Assembly (NCBI RefSeq): GCF_900698855.1
Contig: NZ_LR217698.1
Span: 868,001-932,000 of the forward strand
DNA: 64,000 bases
Reading direction: 5' to 3'
Source of the DNA: Erwinia_E haradaeae_F
Lineage (GTDB): Bacteria; Pseudomonadota; Gammaproteobacteria; Enterobacterales; Enterobacteriaceae
Part shown: positions 18,605 to 28,892 of the stretch, piece after piece
Numbering within the stretch: position 1 is the first letter of the stretch
Layout: each line of letters opens with the position of its first letter
The notes under the pieces: generated by a model
What the model was told of the DNA's origin: nothing
The model's input: the letters and a program-made list of their open reading frames with translations, nothing else
The model's database searches: none
Translations under genes and position numbers: made by a program

Positions 18605-19181
18605 AACTATCTCTCCCAATCATCATATAAGTACTAACAAAATCTTTGGATTTTGGTTATATCTGATGAGTGACTGCATTATTTTCGCTACTTTATTTGC
18701 TACCTATGGCGTAATGGTAACAAGCACTGCCAGTGGCCCGACAGGAAAAGATATCTTCAATTTACCATTTGTTCTATTAGAAACTATCTGTCTTTTGATA
18801 AGCTCAGGAACCTGTGGTCTTGTCTTAATTCGAATGCATCAAGAGAAAAAAAACGCAGTTATATTATGGTTTGGACTGACTATTATCTTCGGTCTTTCTT
18901 TTATTGGAATGGAAGGGTATGAACTATTACATCTAATCACTAAAGGAATGGGACCTAGTCTAAGTGGTTTTTTATCTGCTTTCTTTACACTACTTGGGGC
19001 TCATGCACTACATGTGACCGCTGGATTAATTTGGATGATCTTACTCATGATCCAAATAGCTCAAAGAGGTTTAACCACTATTAATTGTATACGAATCATG
19101 TGTTTAAGCCTATTTTGGCATTTTCTAGATATAATATGGATATGTGTATTTACCATTGTCTACTTAATAGGAAAAATATAA
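18594..19181 (+). CDS. cyoC: CyoC, cytochrome bo oxidase subunit III (195 aa)
   Basis: Five-helix subunit III that stabilises the oxidase. Landmarks shared with E. coli are KIFGFWLYLMSDC, SGPTGKDIFNLPFVLLET, FIGMEGYELLHL and MCLSLFWHFLDIIWICVFT near the end. The ATG at 18594 overlaps the last codons of cyoB, which fits translational coupling. The His-rich N-terminal tail of E. coli CyoC is shorter here. Its stop shares one base with the cyoD start (TAATG). Confidence 0.95.
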   Translation: MLTKTISPNHHISTNKIFGFWLYLMSDCIIFATLFATYGVMVTSTASGPTGKDIFNLPFVLLETICLLISSGTCGLVLIRMHQEKKNAVILWFGLTIIFGLSFIGMEGYELLHLITKGMGPSLSGFLSAFFTLLGAHALHVTAGLIWMILLMIQIAQRGLTTINCIRIMCLSLFWHFLDIIWICVFTIVYLIGKI

Positions 19182-19516
19182 TGTACCGGATTCCAATTAA
19201 GTCTAAAGATAATTTTTCAAAAACCGCTATCAAGTCTTATATTACCGGTTTATCTTTTTCAATTCTTCTCACAGTCGTACCCTTTCTGGTAGTTTTAAAC
19301 GGTCAAATATCTCGAACCAGCATATTATCTATAGTTTTAATATGCGCGGTATGCCAAATACTAGTACATCTAATATATTTTCTGCACCTTAATCGCCAAT
19401 CTGAAGGTGGATGGACTTTAATCTCTAGCATATTTGTAGCAATAATAGTCTTAATTATCATTGTTGGTTCTTTATGGATCATGTCGAATTTAAATCAAAA
19501 TATGGTACATGATTAA
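19181..19516 (+). CDS. cyoD: CyoD, cytochrome bo oxidase subunit IV (111 aa)
   Basis: Three-helix small subunit IV, which aids assembly of the CuB/heme centre in E. coli. It aligns over its length with E. coli CyoD (109 aa): SYITGLSFSILLTVVPF, QILVHLIYFLHLN and the tail IVGSLWIMSNLNQNM. The ATG at 19181 reuses the last base of the cyoC stop. The frame is open further upstream inside cyoC, but that is overlap with another frame. Confidence 0.94.
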   Translation: MYRIPIKSKDNFSKTAIKSYITGLSFSILLTVVPFLVVLNGQISRTSILSIVLICAVCQILVHLIYFLHLNRQSEGGWTLISSIFVAIIVLIIIVGSLWIMSNLNQNMVHD

Positions 19517-19528
19517 ATAGATAATCTA

Positions 19529-20380
19529 ATGATTAAACACTATCTGCAACTAACAAAACCGGGAATTATTGCTGGCAATTTAATCGCTTTAATCGGCGGT
19601 TTTTTACTTGCTTCTAAATATAAAATCGACTATTATCATTTTTTTTTCACCATAATAGGAACGATTCTAATCATTGCATCTAGTTGTGTTTATAACAACT
19701 ACATAGACCGAGATATTGATAAAAAAGCTGAAAGAACAAAAAATAGAATTCTATCATCCACTCTAATTTCTTTACGAACCGTTCTTGTTTACGCAACTAT
19801 ATTAGGTGTCTCCGGTTTTATAATACTTCTTTATGGAACAAATCCTTTAGCAACCCTATTTGCAACAATAGGGTTTATAATTTACGTTGGCGTCTATAGT
19901 CTGTATATGAAACGTCATTCTATCTATGGCACCCTAATAGGAAGCCTATCAGGCTCCACCCCTCCTTTAATAGGCTACTGCTCAGCCTCTGGGAAGTTTG
20001 ACTCTGCCGCTCTAATATTATTATCTATATTTAGCCTTTGGCAAATACCACACTCTTATGCTATTTCTATTTTATATTTAAAAGATTATCAAATTACTAA
20101 CATTCCAGTTTTACCAGTAAAACTTGGAATTATAGAAGCTAAAAAACATATCATAATATATATTATTGCATTTATTTCCTCTACAATGATGTTGTTCATA
20201 GCAGGATATACTGGATATAAGTATCTTATCGTAATGAGTACAGTAGGTATCTGGTGGCTAAGTGTCGCTGTTATTGGTTACAGAACCTACAACAGCCCGC
20301 TTTGGGCTAAAAAAATTTTTCTCTTATCCCTTGTAGTAATCACCGCTTTTAGCATTATGATATCAATAGATATTACATAA
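19529..20380 (+). CDS. cyoE: CyoE, protoheme IX farnesyltransferase (heme O synthase, 283 aa)
   Basis: UbiA-family prenyltransferase that converts heme b to heme o for CyoB. The first aspartate motif NNYIDRDIDKKAERTKNR lies at about residues 56-73, and the block YVGVYSLYMKRHSIYGTLIGSLSG follows. The second conserved loop reads LKDYQITNIPVLPV. Nine or so hydrophobic segments are present. The C-terminus is about 13 residues shorter than in E. coli. It is the last cyo gene, 12 bp after cyoD. Confidence 0.95.
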   Translation: MIKHYLQLTKPGIIAGNLIALIGGFLLASKYKIDYYHFFFTIIGTILIIASSCVYNNYIDRDIDKKAERTKNRILSSTLISLRTVLVYATILGVSGFIILLYGTNPLATLFATIGFIIYVGVYSLYMKRHSIYGTLIGSLSGSTPPLIGYCSASGKFDSAALILLSIFSLWQIPHSYAISILYLKDYQITNIPVLPVKLGIIEAKKHIIIYIIAFISSTMMLFIAGYTGYKYLIVMSTVGIWWLSVAVIGYRTYNSPLWAKKIFLLSLVVITAFSIMISIDIT

Positions 20381-20406
20381 TAATCCTGTAATAAACCACC
20401 CTCTTT

Positions 20407-20421
20407 TCGATTTAAAATCGA
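20407..20421 (+). terminator. Small palindrome beyond cyoE, weak terminator candidate
   Basis: TCGATTTAAAATCGA, a seven-base stem with a minimal loop, 26 bp after the cyoE stop. Upstream is TTT and downstream TAAAAA, so on either strand it lacks a full T-tract. Confidence 0.35.
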
Positions 20422-20550
20422 TAAAAACACTTAACTAAAACCAATAAATAAAACCTACAGAACCGCTTTTAACAAATCGTAACACTTTTAATAATGTTTA
20501 AAAAATGTACTCTGCAATCATAAGATACAATTCACAATCTGGAGATAGTT

Positions 20551-21930
20551 ATGAATTATAACAAAATGAGCAGAATTGAACTACGCGCTACCTGGGGACT
20601 AAGTGCAGTATTTTTCTTACGCATGTTAGGTATGTGCATGGTACTACCAATCCTAACTGTTTATGGGATACAGATTCCAAAAGCCAGCGAAACACTTATC
20701 GGACTTGCTATTGGAATATATGGTGCAACTCAAGCAATTTTTCAAATCCCCTTTGGTCTATTATCAGATAGATTCGGACGAAAACCATTAATTGTAATAG
20801 GTCTATTGCTTTTCACTGCAGGAAGCTTAGTAGCCACTATAACTGAGTCCATATGGGGTATTATTCTTGGGCGTGCATTACAAGGTTCTGGTGCAATATC
20901 ATCTGTTATTATGGCTTTATTATCTGATCTTACCTGTGAACAAAACTATACTAAAGCAATAACATTTATTGGAATGGGATTCGGAATCACCTTTTCTATT
21001 GCCATCATAATAGGACCTATTATTGCTAATATACTAAACATCCATGAATTGTTTTCTATTACTGCTTTACTTTCTGTTATCGCTATTATAATTACAGTAA
21101 TTATAGTTCCATCATCATCAATACAGATACTAAATCGCGATGTAGTGACTGTACGAAGTGGTATCAAAACTATTATAACCAATAAGCATTTAATTAAGTT
21201 AAATCTTAGTATCTTCTTTCTACATGTATTACTAATGTCTAACTTTATTAGCTTGCCTACACAATTTTCACTAGCAGGATTTCCTTCTAAGGATCACTGG
21301 AAAATTTACTTGTGCACCATATTCATTTCTTTTGTCACTACAATACCATCTGTTCTCTATGCTGAAATTAATAAACAAATGAAATCATTTGTTATTTCTT
21401 GCACAGTATTAATGTTAGGTTCCGAAATCCTATTATGGAATTCTGATCATATATTTTATAAACTATTCATAGGATTACAAATATTTTTCATCAGTTTTAA
21501 CATTATGGAAGCAATATTACCCTCACTAATTAATAAAGAATGCCCAGTAGGCTACAAGGGGACGGCTATGGGATTATACTCTACCAGTCAATTTCTTGGC
21601 GTAGCAATTGGTGGCAGTGTCAATGGCTGGTTACTAGATCATTTTGGCGTCAATCATGTATTTCTTTTTGGTTCTCTTCTTTCTCTAGCATGGTTGTTAT
21701 TAACTATGAATATGAGAGAGCCACCTTATCTAAGCAGTTTACGACTAACACTTTCATCTCCTTTTATCGATACGATTAAACTTGAGCAATCTCTAAGAAC
21801 TCATAAAGGGGTTTTTGATGTCCTATTACTACCGAAAGAAAAAAATATTTATATTAAAATCGATAAGAAAATTACCTCTCGTTCTTCAATAGAAGAAATT
21901 ATTTCAGATCACACGATCCCTCAAGAATAA
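20551..21930 (+). CDS. yajR: YajR, MFS transporter with C-terminal YAM domain (459 aa)
   Basis: Twelve-helix major facilitator protein of the drug:H+ antiporter group. The family motif A between helices 2 and 3 reads GLLSDRFGRKPLI at about residue 70, with GRALQGSGAISSVIMALLSDLT after it. A cytosolic ferredoxin-like tail (about 385-459) corresponds to the YAM domain of E. coli YajR (454 aa). It follows cyoE as in E. coli, 170 bp downstream. Physiological substrate is unknown. Length and motifs suggest an intact transporter. Confidence 0.93.
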   Translation: MNYNKMSRIELRATWGLSAVFFLRMLGMCMVLPILTVYGIQIPKASETLIGLAIGIYGATQAIFQIPFGLLSDRFGRKPLIVIGLLLFTAGSLVATITESIWGIILGRALQGSGAISSVIMALLSDLTCEQNYTKAITFIGMGFGITFSIAIIIGPIIANILNIHELFSITALLSVIAIIITVIIVPSSSIQILNRDVVTVRSGIKTIITNKHLIKLNLSIFFLHVLLMSNFISLPTQFSLAGFPSKDHWKIYLCTIFISFVTTIPSVLYAEINKQMKSFVISCTVLMLGSEILLWNSDHIFYKLFIGLQIFFISFNIMEAILPSLINKECPVGYKGTAMGLYSTSQFLGVAIGGSVNGWLLDHFGVNHVFLFGSLLSLAWLLLTMNMREPPYLSSLRLTLSSPFIDTIKLEQSLRTHKGVFDVLLLPKEKNIYIKIDKKITSRSSIEEIISDHTIPQE

Positions 21931-22480
21931 AACGAAATAATAAAAATCTAGACCAATGCCTTTGTCACAAACGTAATCTCTTATTACCATTATCAAGTTC
22001 AATATTCACCCTATATGGCATACTTATATATTCTATAAGATTTATAGAAATCGACCATGCATAATAATCTGTTTAGAATTAATTGCTAAAACTAATTACA
22101 TTATCATATCTCCCTGTAATAAATGTATCATCATAGGTATCCATACTATTATAAAATATAATTAACTCCCCCAATCTAAATAAATAATTACTTTGATTAC
22201 CACAAACTTCTTTTATGGATAATAAAATCTAACGCATAACATTAATCTCATACTTGAATATAAATAGAGTTTTATATATAGTGCTCGTTACTTTACAAAG
22301 AGAACTGTAATAAAAGAATAAAATCGAGTCTCTAAATTCGAATGATTACTTTCAAATTGTTACAAATCATTAATAACACATATGATGCGCAATATATTAA
22401 AATAATCAATATTTTATATCTACATCATATAAACTCATTCATAAACTAAAATCCTAATAAAATCGTATAAGGAGTAAAAT
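21931..22480. other. Gene-free region, yajR to mdh
   Basis: 550 bp without a recognisable gene; it carries the presumed mdh promoter. The argR gene that neighbours mdh in E. coli is not present. Confidence 0.6.
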
Positions 22481-23419
22481 ATGAAGGTTACAGTGCTTGG
22501 TGCAGCAGGAGCTATTGGACAATCTCTTTCTCTACTTCTTAAGATGAATCTACCGAATAACTCAGACCTCTCTCTTTATGATGTATCCACTGCTACTCCA
22601 GGTATTGCGCTAGATTTAAGCCATATCCCGACTTCTGTAAAAATAAACGGATTTCATAGTGTCCAAATTGAAGAAGCTCTTAGTAATTCTAATATAGTTC
22701 TCATTTCAGCTGGTTTTGCACGAAAACCAGGAATGGATCGCTCTGATCTCTTTATCTATAACGCAAAAATTATACAAAGCCTTATCGAAGAAATTGCAAC
22801 ATACACCCCTAACGCATTAATCGGTATTATCACAAATCCTATTAATTCAATCATTCCCGTTGCCGCTTCGGTTCTAAAAAAAGCTGGAGTTTATAATAGA
22901 AGTAAGTTATTTGGAATAACTACACTAGATATCATCCGATCTAATACATTTGTAGCAAAATTAAAACAAAAAAATCCAGAAAAAATTAATACCCCAGTAA
23001 TTGGAGGCCACTCCGGTATCACTATACTTCCCCTGCTATCCCAATTAACTCAAGATTATTGTTTTAGTGAAAAAGAAATTTACGATCTAACTAAACAAAT
23101 ACAAAACGCAGGTAACGCAGTTCTAGAGGCTAAAGCAGGTGGAGGATCTGCCACTCTGGCTATGAGCGTAGCTGCTACACGCTTTACTCTATCGTTAATA
23201 CGAGGTTTAGAAGGAGAAAAAAATATTATAGAATATGCCTATGTAGAAGGAAATGAAGAATATGCACGCTTTTTTTCACAACCATTGTTATTGGGTAAAA
23301 GTGGAATTATCGAATATCGATCTATCGGCTATCTAAGTAATTTTGAAAAAAATATGATAAATAATATGCTACAAACCCTAAATAATGATATTAGTCTCGG
23401 GGAGAAATTCATTGAATAA
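22481..23419 (+). CDS. mdh: Mdh, NAD-dependent malate dehydrogenase (312 aa)
   Basis: Cytosolic TCA-cycle enzyme interconverting malate and oxaloacetate. The Rossmann glycine motif GAAGAIGQ is at residues 7-14, the substrate-binding arginine loop is in AGFARKPGMDRSDLF, ITNPINS follows near residue 117, and the catalytic His is in GGHSG at about 177. The length equals E. coli Mdh. AAGGAG lies eight bases before the ATG. Monocistronic here. Confidence 0.97.
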   Translation: MKVTVLGAAGAIGQSLSLLLKMNLPNNSDLSLYDVSTATPGIALDLSHIPTSVKINGFHSVQIEEALSNSNIVLISAGFARKPGMDRSDLFIYNAKIIQSLIEEIATYTPNALIGIITNPINSIIPVAASVLKKAGVYNRSKLFGITTLDIIRSNTFVAKLKQKNPEKINTPVIGGHSGITILPLLSQLTQDYCFSEKEIYDLTKQIQNAGNAVLEAKAGGGSATLAMSVAATRFTLSLIRGLEGEKNIIEYAYVEGNEEYARFFSQPLLLGKSGIIEYRSIGYLSNFEKNMINNMLQTLNNDISLGEKFIE

Positions 23420-23551
23420 ACAATCTATAATATTATTATAGAAATTATTCTAGAATAAAAAATGTTTTCAGAAACTTTTATATCTTTAAATAAGTAGATC
23501 TTAAATATTGATCAAATCCATATAATATTACCATTATAATCCTAAGATGCT

Positions 23552-23737
23552 ATGAATCCAAAGTTAATTGAAATTATTGCTTGTCCAATCTGCCATGGAC
23601 GGCTATTTTTTTATACTACAAACCAGACAGAACTAGTCTGTATCACTGATCGTATAGCGTATCCAATTAAAGACGGTATACCGATTTTAATAAAAAATCG
23701 AGCTCGAATTATTTCTACACCAAAAAGTCATTTATGA
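23552..23737 (+). CDS. ycaR: YcaR, Trm112-like small protein (61 aa)
   Basis: Small UPF0434/Trm112-family protein. It keeps IEIIACPICHGRL with the first CxxC pair, then the conserved tail PIKDGIPIL. E. coli YcaR is 60 aa. The cysteine pair resembles a zinc knuckle, but the second pair of the Trm112 motif is absent (one Cys in LVCITD). It overlaps kdsB by 4 bp (ATGA), the same order as in E. coli. Its precise role is unknown. Confidence 0.93.
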   Translation: MNPKLIEIIACPICHGRLFFYTTNQTELVCITDRIAYPIKDGIPILIKNRARIISTPKSHL

Positions 23738-24480
23738 ATTTTATTGCCATCATTCCAGCACGCTTTTCTTCAAGTCGCCTTCCTGGAAAACCTCTTTTAA
23801 CTATACACGGAAAACCAATGATAGTTCACGTCATTGAACAAGCCAGGAAATCTAATGCTAAACGAGTAATTGTTGCTACTGATCATCCCGCAATAGAATC
23901 CGTAGTTAAAGCGATAAACGGAGAAGTGTGCATGACTAGATCCAATCATAATTCCGGTATTGAAAGAATATCTGAAGTACTCGAACACTATCAATTTTCT
24001 GATGAAACAGTTGTTGTTAACCTCCAAGGAGATCAACCTATGATTCCTCCTGAAATCATTAATCAGGTTGCAACTAATATTCAATTATACGACGTAAATA
24101 TAGCAACAATGGCAGCACCAATCACCTCTATAGACGAAGCACTCAATCCAAACATAGTCAAAGTAGTACGCGATCTCTATGGCTACGCCCTTTACTTTTC
24201 TCGTGCTACTATTCCTTTTCACTATAAACCATTAAGCACTAAATCATCCATGATATCCAAAAATTTTTTGCGACATATTGGAGTCTATAGTTATCACGCT
24301 CGTTTGATTCGTAAATATATACGCTGGAATAAAAGCCCATTAGAATCTATTGAATCTCTAGAACAACTACGAATTTTATCCTATGGAGAAAAAATACATG
24401 TCGATATCACAACAGTAAATACAAGTAACAGCATAGATACACCAGAAGATCTTATGCGTATACGTACAGCTGAGCCATAA
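23734..24480 (+). CDS. kdsB: KdsB, CMP-KDO synthetase (248 aa)
   Basis: Transfers CMP to KDO, activating it for LPS inner-core assembly. The nucleotide-binding N-terminus reads IIPARFSSSRLPGKPL; IVATDHPAI, VVNLQGDQPMIPP and ALYFSRATIPF follow in family order. Length equals E. coli KdsB. It is translationally coupled to ycaR. With hldD, waaF and waaC in this window, it indicates that a KDO-heptose LPS core is still made. Confidence 0.96.
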   Translation: MNFIAIIPARFSSSRLPGKPLLTIHGKPMIVHVIEQARKSNAKRVIVATDHPAIESVVKAINGEVCMTRSNHNSGIERISEVLEHYQFSDETVVVNLQGDQPMIPPEIINQVATNIQLYDVNIATMAAPITSIDEALNPNIVKVVRDLYGYALYFSRATIPFHYKPLSTKSSMISKNFLRHIGVYSYHARLIRKYIRWNKSPLESIESLEQLRILSYGEKIHVDITTVNTSNSIDTPEDLMRIRTAEP

Positions 24481-24831
24481 CTCATCCGTACGTATACTAC
24501 ATTATCCATTCTCACACCTTAAGAAGAAAGGATATAAAAGATAGAAATTACTTAAGCAGTCTGACTGACTCAGTATCCATTTTACACATATCTTCTTATA
24601 TCTTATATACAAAAAATTTATGCTTATTATAAAAACTCTTCTTACTTATTTATTCTATCAATATTCATGCGACTTAATCTTTTCAGAAATATTCGTTGTA
24701 ATTCTTAGAAGAACTCTCCAAATCTTTTGACATTCCTCAACTCTTACGAATAAACCTTCTTCTTTATCCAAATCCAAAATCTTTATTTCTAGCACATAAA
24801 AAATAAAAACATGAAATTTAATTGTCCAATT
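24481..24831. other. Gene-free spacer, kdsB to zinc-ribbon gene
   Basis: 351 bp between convergent genes; no gene or clear terminator seen. Confidence 0.6.
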
Positions 24832-25050
24832 CTATTGATATTGTCGACCTAGACGTTGTTTCATTTCTCGTTGATACTTATTATAGTCATCACCACATTC
24901 GGCAGAACAAAATGCTGTACCTACAACGATTATTTCATCTTTGCACCATATACATTTTCCATCAGGACTTTGCAAGCTACGCTCTCTGGATGAAAGTGCT
25001 GCTTTAATCATATCCTGTTCGCGCTTTTGAGCTAAATCTGCTTCATCCAT
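24832..25050 (-). CDS. Small zinc-ribbon protein, TraR/DksA-like N-terminus (72 aa)
   Basis: The N-terminal half is helical and charged and starts MDEADLAQKREQDMI, much like the opening of TraR/DksA-type phage and plasmid zinc-finger proteins. The C-terminal half has four cysteines in the pattern CxxC-x11-CxxxC (CIWC...FCSAEC), as in DUF2116-type zinc ribbons, followed by a basic amphipathic tail. AGGAG lies six bases before ATG 25050; a second ATG at 25053 and a TTG at 25056 are alternatives. GC content is visibly higher than in most neighbours. I do not recognise a named orthologue. It might bind RNA polymerase or nucleic acid, but nothing here proves that. Confidence 0.8.
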   Translation of the reverse strand: MDEADLAQKREQDMIKAALSSRERSLQSPDGKCIWCKDEIIVVGTAFCSAECGDDYNKYQREMKQRLGRQYQ

Positions 25051-25705
25051 CATCAACTCCTACGTGTAATTTATGTTTTTTGGATCCCAGTCTACTACAG
25101 TGACAAGTAATAAATAGCGATATCTTATATCTTATACTCAAGAATAATAACTATGATACAGGATTGATATCTAATTTTTTATCTAAAATATAAAAAATAC
25201 TTTGATCTTCTACCACAGGTAGAAGAAGATTAAAATATAATGAATCCATGTAAGATATCAGTTCACATTCAAAAATTCATTACAGAGATATAAATTAACA
25301 AAAAATTTTAAACCTAGTAAATGAATATTTACAATAACGATATTCCATCTACGCCTTATATTAATCAATAAATAAAATAATAAATAAATAGGATAAAACA
25401 AAATAAAATGAACAAAATACTCTAACACTAAATCAGCTTGCCTAGATAATCTATTTGCTCGATCTTCAAAATAGTCTAATTAAGATATCTAATAGATTAA
25501 AAAACGATATATATTCAAGTAACTACCTATCGTTTACATCTATTCTGAGAACTATTTTAATCTGTTTATGATAAAATAATAACATTCTCAAATTTAGAAA
25601 ACACTGTGATTAATTATTAGTCATAAATCAAGAAATTTAATAGCTAATCTTTCTATATAACATTCCATACACTTTTCTGAAGTATTTAACGAGACTATAG
25701 CACCT
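25051..25705. other. Gene-free divergent region, zinc-ribbon gene / suhB
   Basis: About 650 bp with no gene recognised; promoters of both flanking genes must be here. Confidence 0.6.
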
Positions 25706-26485
25706 ATGCACCCTATTCTCAACATTGCGATTCGCGCTGTACGTAAAGCTGGTATTATTCTGACCAGGCACTATGAAATGACAGGGTATCACAAAACCTA
25801 TGAAACTAATCATCAAACCTTATATAGAAATATAAAACAAGAAATACTATGTCAAATGAGCGCATTAATTCTAAAATCTTATCCAGAACACTTAATTCTT
25901 ACAGAAGACAGCATTAAAATGGAAAAAAACCTAAACACACAATGGCTAATTAATCCTATAGATAGCACTGTTAACTATAGAAAAAAATTACCTCATTTTA
26001 GTGTTTCTATTACCGTTCGCATTAAAAGACGCAGCGAGATCTCAGTAGTATACGACCCAATGCGTAATGAATTATTTTACGCTATCCGAGGTCAGGGTGC
26101 TCAATTAAATGGATATCGAATAAGGGGTGGATTTTCCCGAGATATTAATAACGCCATTATTGCAATAAGCTTTCCTTATGTAAACAACCAAAATCATAAA
26201 ACCTATTCTCATATAATAAATAGAATCTTAACCCAATGTCCTCATATACGCAGCAGTGGTTCATCATCACTAGATCTAGCATACATAGCATCCGGACGCA
26301 TTGATGCTTGCTGTAAAATTGGATTACAACCCTTGGATTTTTCTGCTGGTGAACTCTTAATACGAGAAGCAGGTGGCCTAGTAACTGACTTTTCTGGAGC
26401 ACATGATTATTTTGAATCCGGAAATCTTATAGCAGGTAATGCACGAATCGTGAAAGCAATACTCACACATTTAAAGAAACTATAA
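25706..26485 (+). CDS. suhB: SuhB homologue with degenerate phosphatase site (259 aa)
   Basis: Inositol monophosphatase family protein equivalent to E. coli SuhB (267 aa), which is also a component of the Nus complex for rRNA antitermination. Alignment is clear: start MHPILNIAIRAVRKAG, PHFSVSITVRI, VVYDPMRNELFYAIRGQGAQLNGYR and GELLIREAGG. The metal site is damaged. Asp44 of E. coli is Lys44, and Asp84 in the DPLDGTTNF motif is Asn (the motif now reads NPIDSTVNY). Glu67, Asp86 (E. coli Asp87) and Asp211 (E. coli Asp212) remain. Phosphatase activity is therefore doubtful, while the fold and surface appear kept. This suggests selection for the RNA/NusA-related role. Confidence 0.92.
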   Translation: MHPILNIAIRAVRKAGIILTRHYEMTGYHKTYETNHQTLYRNIKQEILCQMSALILKSYPEHLILTEDSIKMEKNLNTQWLINPIDSTVNYRKKLPHFSVSITVRIKRRSEISVVYDPMRNELFYAIRGQGAQLNGYRIRGGFSRDINNAIIAISFPYVNNQNHKTYSHIINRILTQCPHIRSSGSSSLDLAYIASGRIDACCKIGLQPLDFSAGELLIREAGGLVTDFSGAHDYFESGNLIAGNARIVKAILTHLKKL

Positions 26486-27021
26486 GAATCATCATAAAAT
26501 ATTAATACTCTTATAAATTAATTTCAAATAAATACTAAGATATAGTATGTTCACATTCAAACCATCAAATAAAAAAATAGATTTACTTACTTTCAAGTAT
26601 ATTTTTATATAGATCTCTATCTTAATCTTATATAACTTAAACTTAATATAAGTATACTAAATTCTCTTTCATAACAACCATCAATACAACCTTTATGATA
26701 AATATGAAAATTAATTAAGGTTATAACGTATTCGTTCTCCTTATTATTTAATCATTCAATATAACATATATAAATATTTTATGAAAAACCATCAATCTAC
26801 CCTTATATTAAAAAATATTTCTTTCTAAATGTAGATCAAAGATATAAAAATATCTATCACGCTGTATAAATTACAGATAGATATGCACTTTTTTCTCAAT
26901 TTTTCTATATACAATCAATAACTCATAAAGATGAAATAAATCTAAAACTTACTATCTAGCTTTTATGAAATACTCTTAAGATCAAAATATTTATATTTCT
27001 AAACCAACTTATAACTTTTAA
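26486..27021. other. Gene-free spacer, suhB to queC
   Basis: 536 bp between convergent genes; no gene recognised. Confidence 0.6.
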
Positions 27022-27717
27022 TCAATTTGTCTTATCTTGTAAGCTTTGTCTTACAGAAGACTTATTATTTAAATAATCTCTTAAACCGTTGTTACGCAAG
27101 ACACAAGCACTGCATTTTCTACACCCATAACTCTTTATACCATTATAACATGTAATGGTTTCATGAATCACAAAGTATAATACTCCAAGAAAATCTGCTA
27201 ACGCCCAAATTTCAGCTTTAGTAAACCTCATTAAAGGGGTTTTAAAAACAATATCGAAGTGCATTCCTAATGATATAGAACGATTCATAGCAAGAATAAA
27301 GGCATTACGGCAATCCGGATAACCTGAAAAATCTGTTTCACAAACCCCTATAATCACAACTGAAGATTTTAACTGATAAGCATACATTGAAGCTAATGTT
27401 AGAAACAAAATATTGCGACCTGGAACAAAAGTACTAGGTATAGACCTATCTTGATGGGTTCTCACCTCAAGATCTGATAAGTTATTAGTTATTAAACTAG
27501 AAGATGTAAGTTCATATAAAAACGAAATATCCATAAATTTATGAGACTGAACGCCTAATTTCAAAGCAAGATTTCTCGCAATATCAATCTCTTTCTTATG
27601 GCGTTGTCCATAATAAAATGTCAAACAATAAATAAATTTATACTGCCTAAGAGCCTGTATTAAACATATAGTTGAGTCCTGCCCACCACTAAAGACTACA
27701 ACCGCTGTCTTTTTCAT
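27022..27717 (-). CDS. queC: QueC, 7-cyano-7-deazaguanine (preQ0) synthase (231 aa)
   Basis: ATP-dependent enzyme that turns 7-carboxy-7-deazaguanine into preQ0 for queuosine in tRNA. The PP-loop SGGQDS is at residues 10-15; TFVPGRNILFLTLA and GVCETDFSGYPDCR follow. The C-terminal zinc site has four cysteines, CYNGIKSYGCRKCSAC. Length equals E. coli QueC. It stands alone. Whether the rest of the queuosine pathway survives cannot be told from this window. Confidence 0.96.
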   Translation of the reverse strand: MKKTAVVVFSGGQDSTICLIQALRQYKFIYCLTFYYGQRHKKEIDIARNLALKLGVQSHKFMDISFLYELTSSSLITNNLSDLEVRTHQDRSIPSTFVPGRNILFLTLASMYAYQLKSSVVIIGVCETDFSGYPDCRNAFILAMNRSISLGMHFDIVFKTPLMRFTKAEIWALADFLGVLYFVIHETITCYNGIKSYGCRKCSACVLRNNGLRDYLNNKSSVRQSLQDKTN

Positions 27718-28892
27718 CTATCAACTCTCTCGGGAATAAGATTAATTCTTTCTTAAGATATCAATCACATTATTTTTAGTTAATTTTAATTTAAAGAAAA
27801 TAAATATCTATATAACCATAAAATGGTTTTATGGTAAATAATATCAGATATAATACTACTATAGGAACATTTTATAATTAGATTAAAAATCTAAATCTTA
27901 GAAAAATACAAGAAGGATAAAATATTAATCGATATAAAACATAAAACAATATAAACGTAAAATTCTTATGAAATCATATGAAACAACTAATCTATTATAA
28001 TGAAATCAATCAATATTCGATGAATCATTCAAATGACACATAGAATAGTAATTAGATAAAATAATTACCTACTCTTATCTAATAACCTTATTTTCAATGA
28101 ATTATCTCTTAAAAAGCGTGAACCCCTAAAAAAACAAAAAATTAATACATATATCTATAAACTATATAATATACTGAATGCTATTTAAACCACCGTTAAT
28201 ACTATTAATAACCATACTTAATAATCGTATAGACAAAAAAATAAGATCTATTAGATAATCAAAAATTAATCTTAATTGAACAAAACATACAAACACTATA
28301 ATGCCATAGTCCCTTCTTAATTATCATAGAAGAATCTATCTATATAAGCTATACGAAATTATAAAAAATAAAAATACCAATAACTCTAGGCTTGTCCTCA
28401 ATAACACCTAGAAATTCTCTAACTTATTATAAAAATACAAAATTAAAATAGTCTTATTTTTTCTCTAAAAAAAAGAATAGCATATATCTTATAAAACTAT
28501 CATGATTATTATTTAAGCAGAAAAATAAATAAAAAAAAGAGCTAGAACATTAATTACTACACCATCCAATATCTATTAACATATAGCTAATTAACTTCAA
28601 GATAAGAAATGAATTTCAGTCTTATTACTCATTAAATGTATTTTTATAAAAAATTTATAATCTTTAATTTAAAATCTTAATAAACCAATTATATATTATA
28701 TATTAATAAATAATAGATAAAAAATTATCCAAAATATATTTAAAAAAATTTATGAATTAATAAATATAAACAATAAATACTCATTTACATAAAAAGCCTT
28801 CTGAAATAAAAAACTACTAGTAAATATATAAATCTTATTATTTAATAAATAAACTATTAGATATTTTATTGAATAACTTGAGAATCTTCCTA
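27718..28892. other. 1.2 kb gene-free divergent region, queC / degP
   Basis: No coding or RNA gene recognised. Composition is extremely AT-rich (many stretches of pure A/T). Confidence 0.6.
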
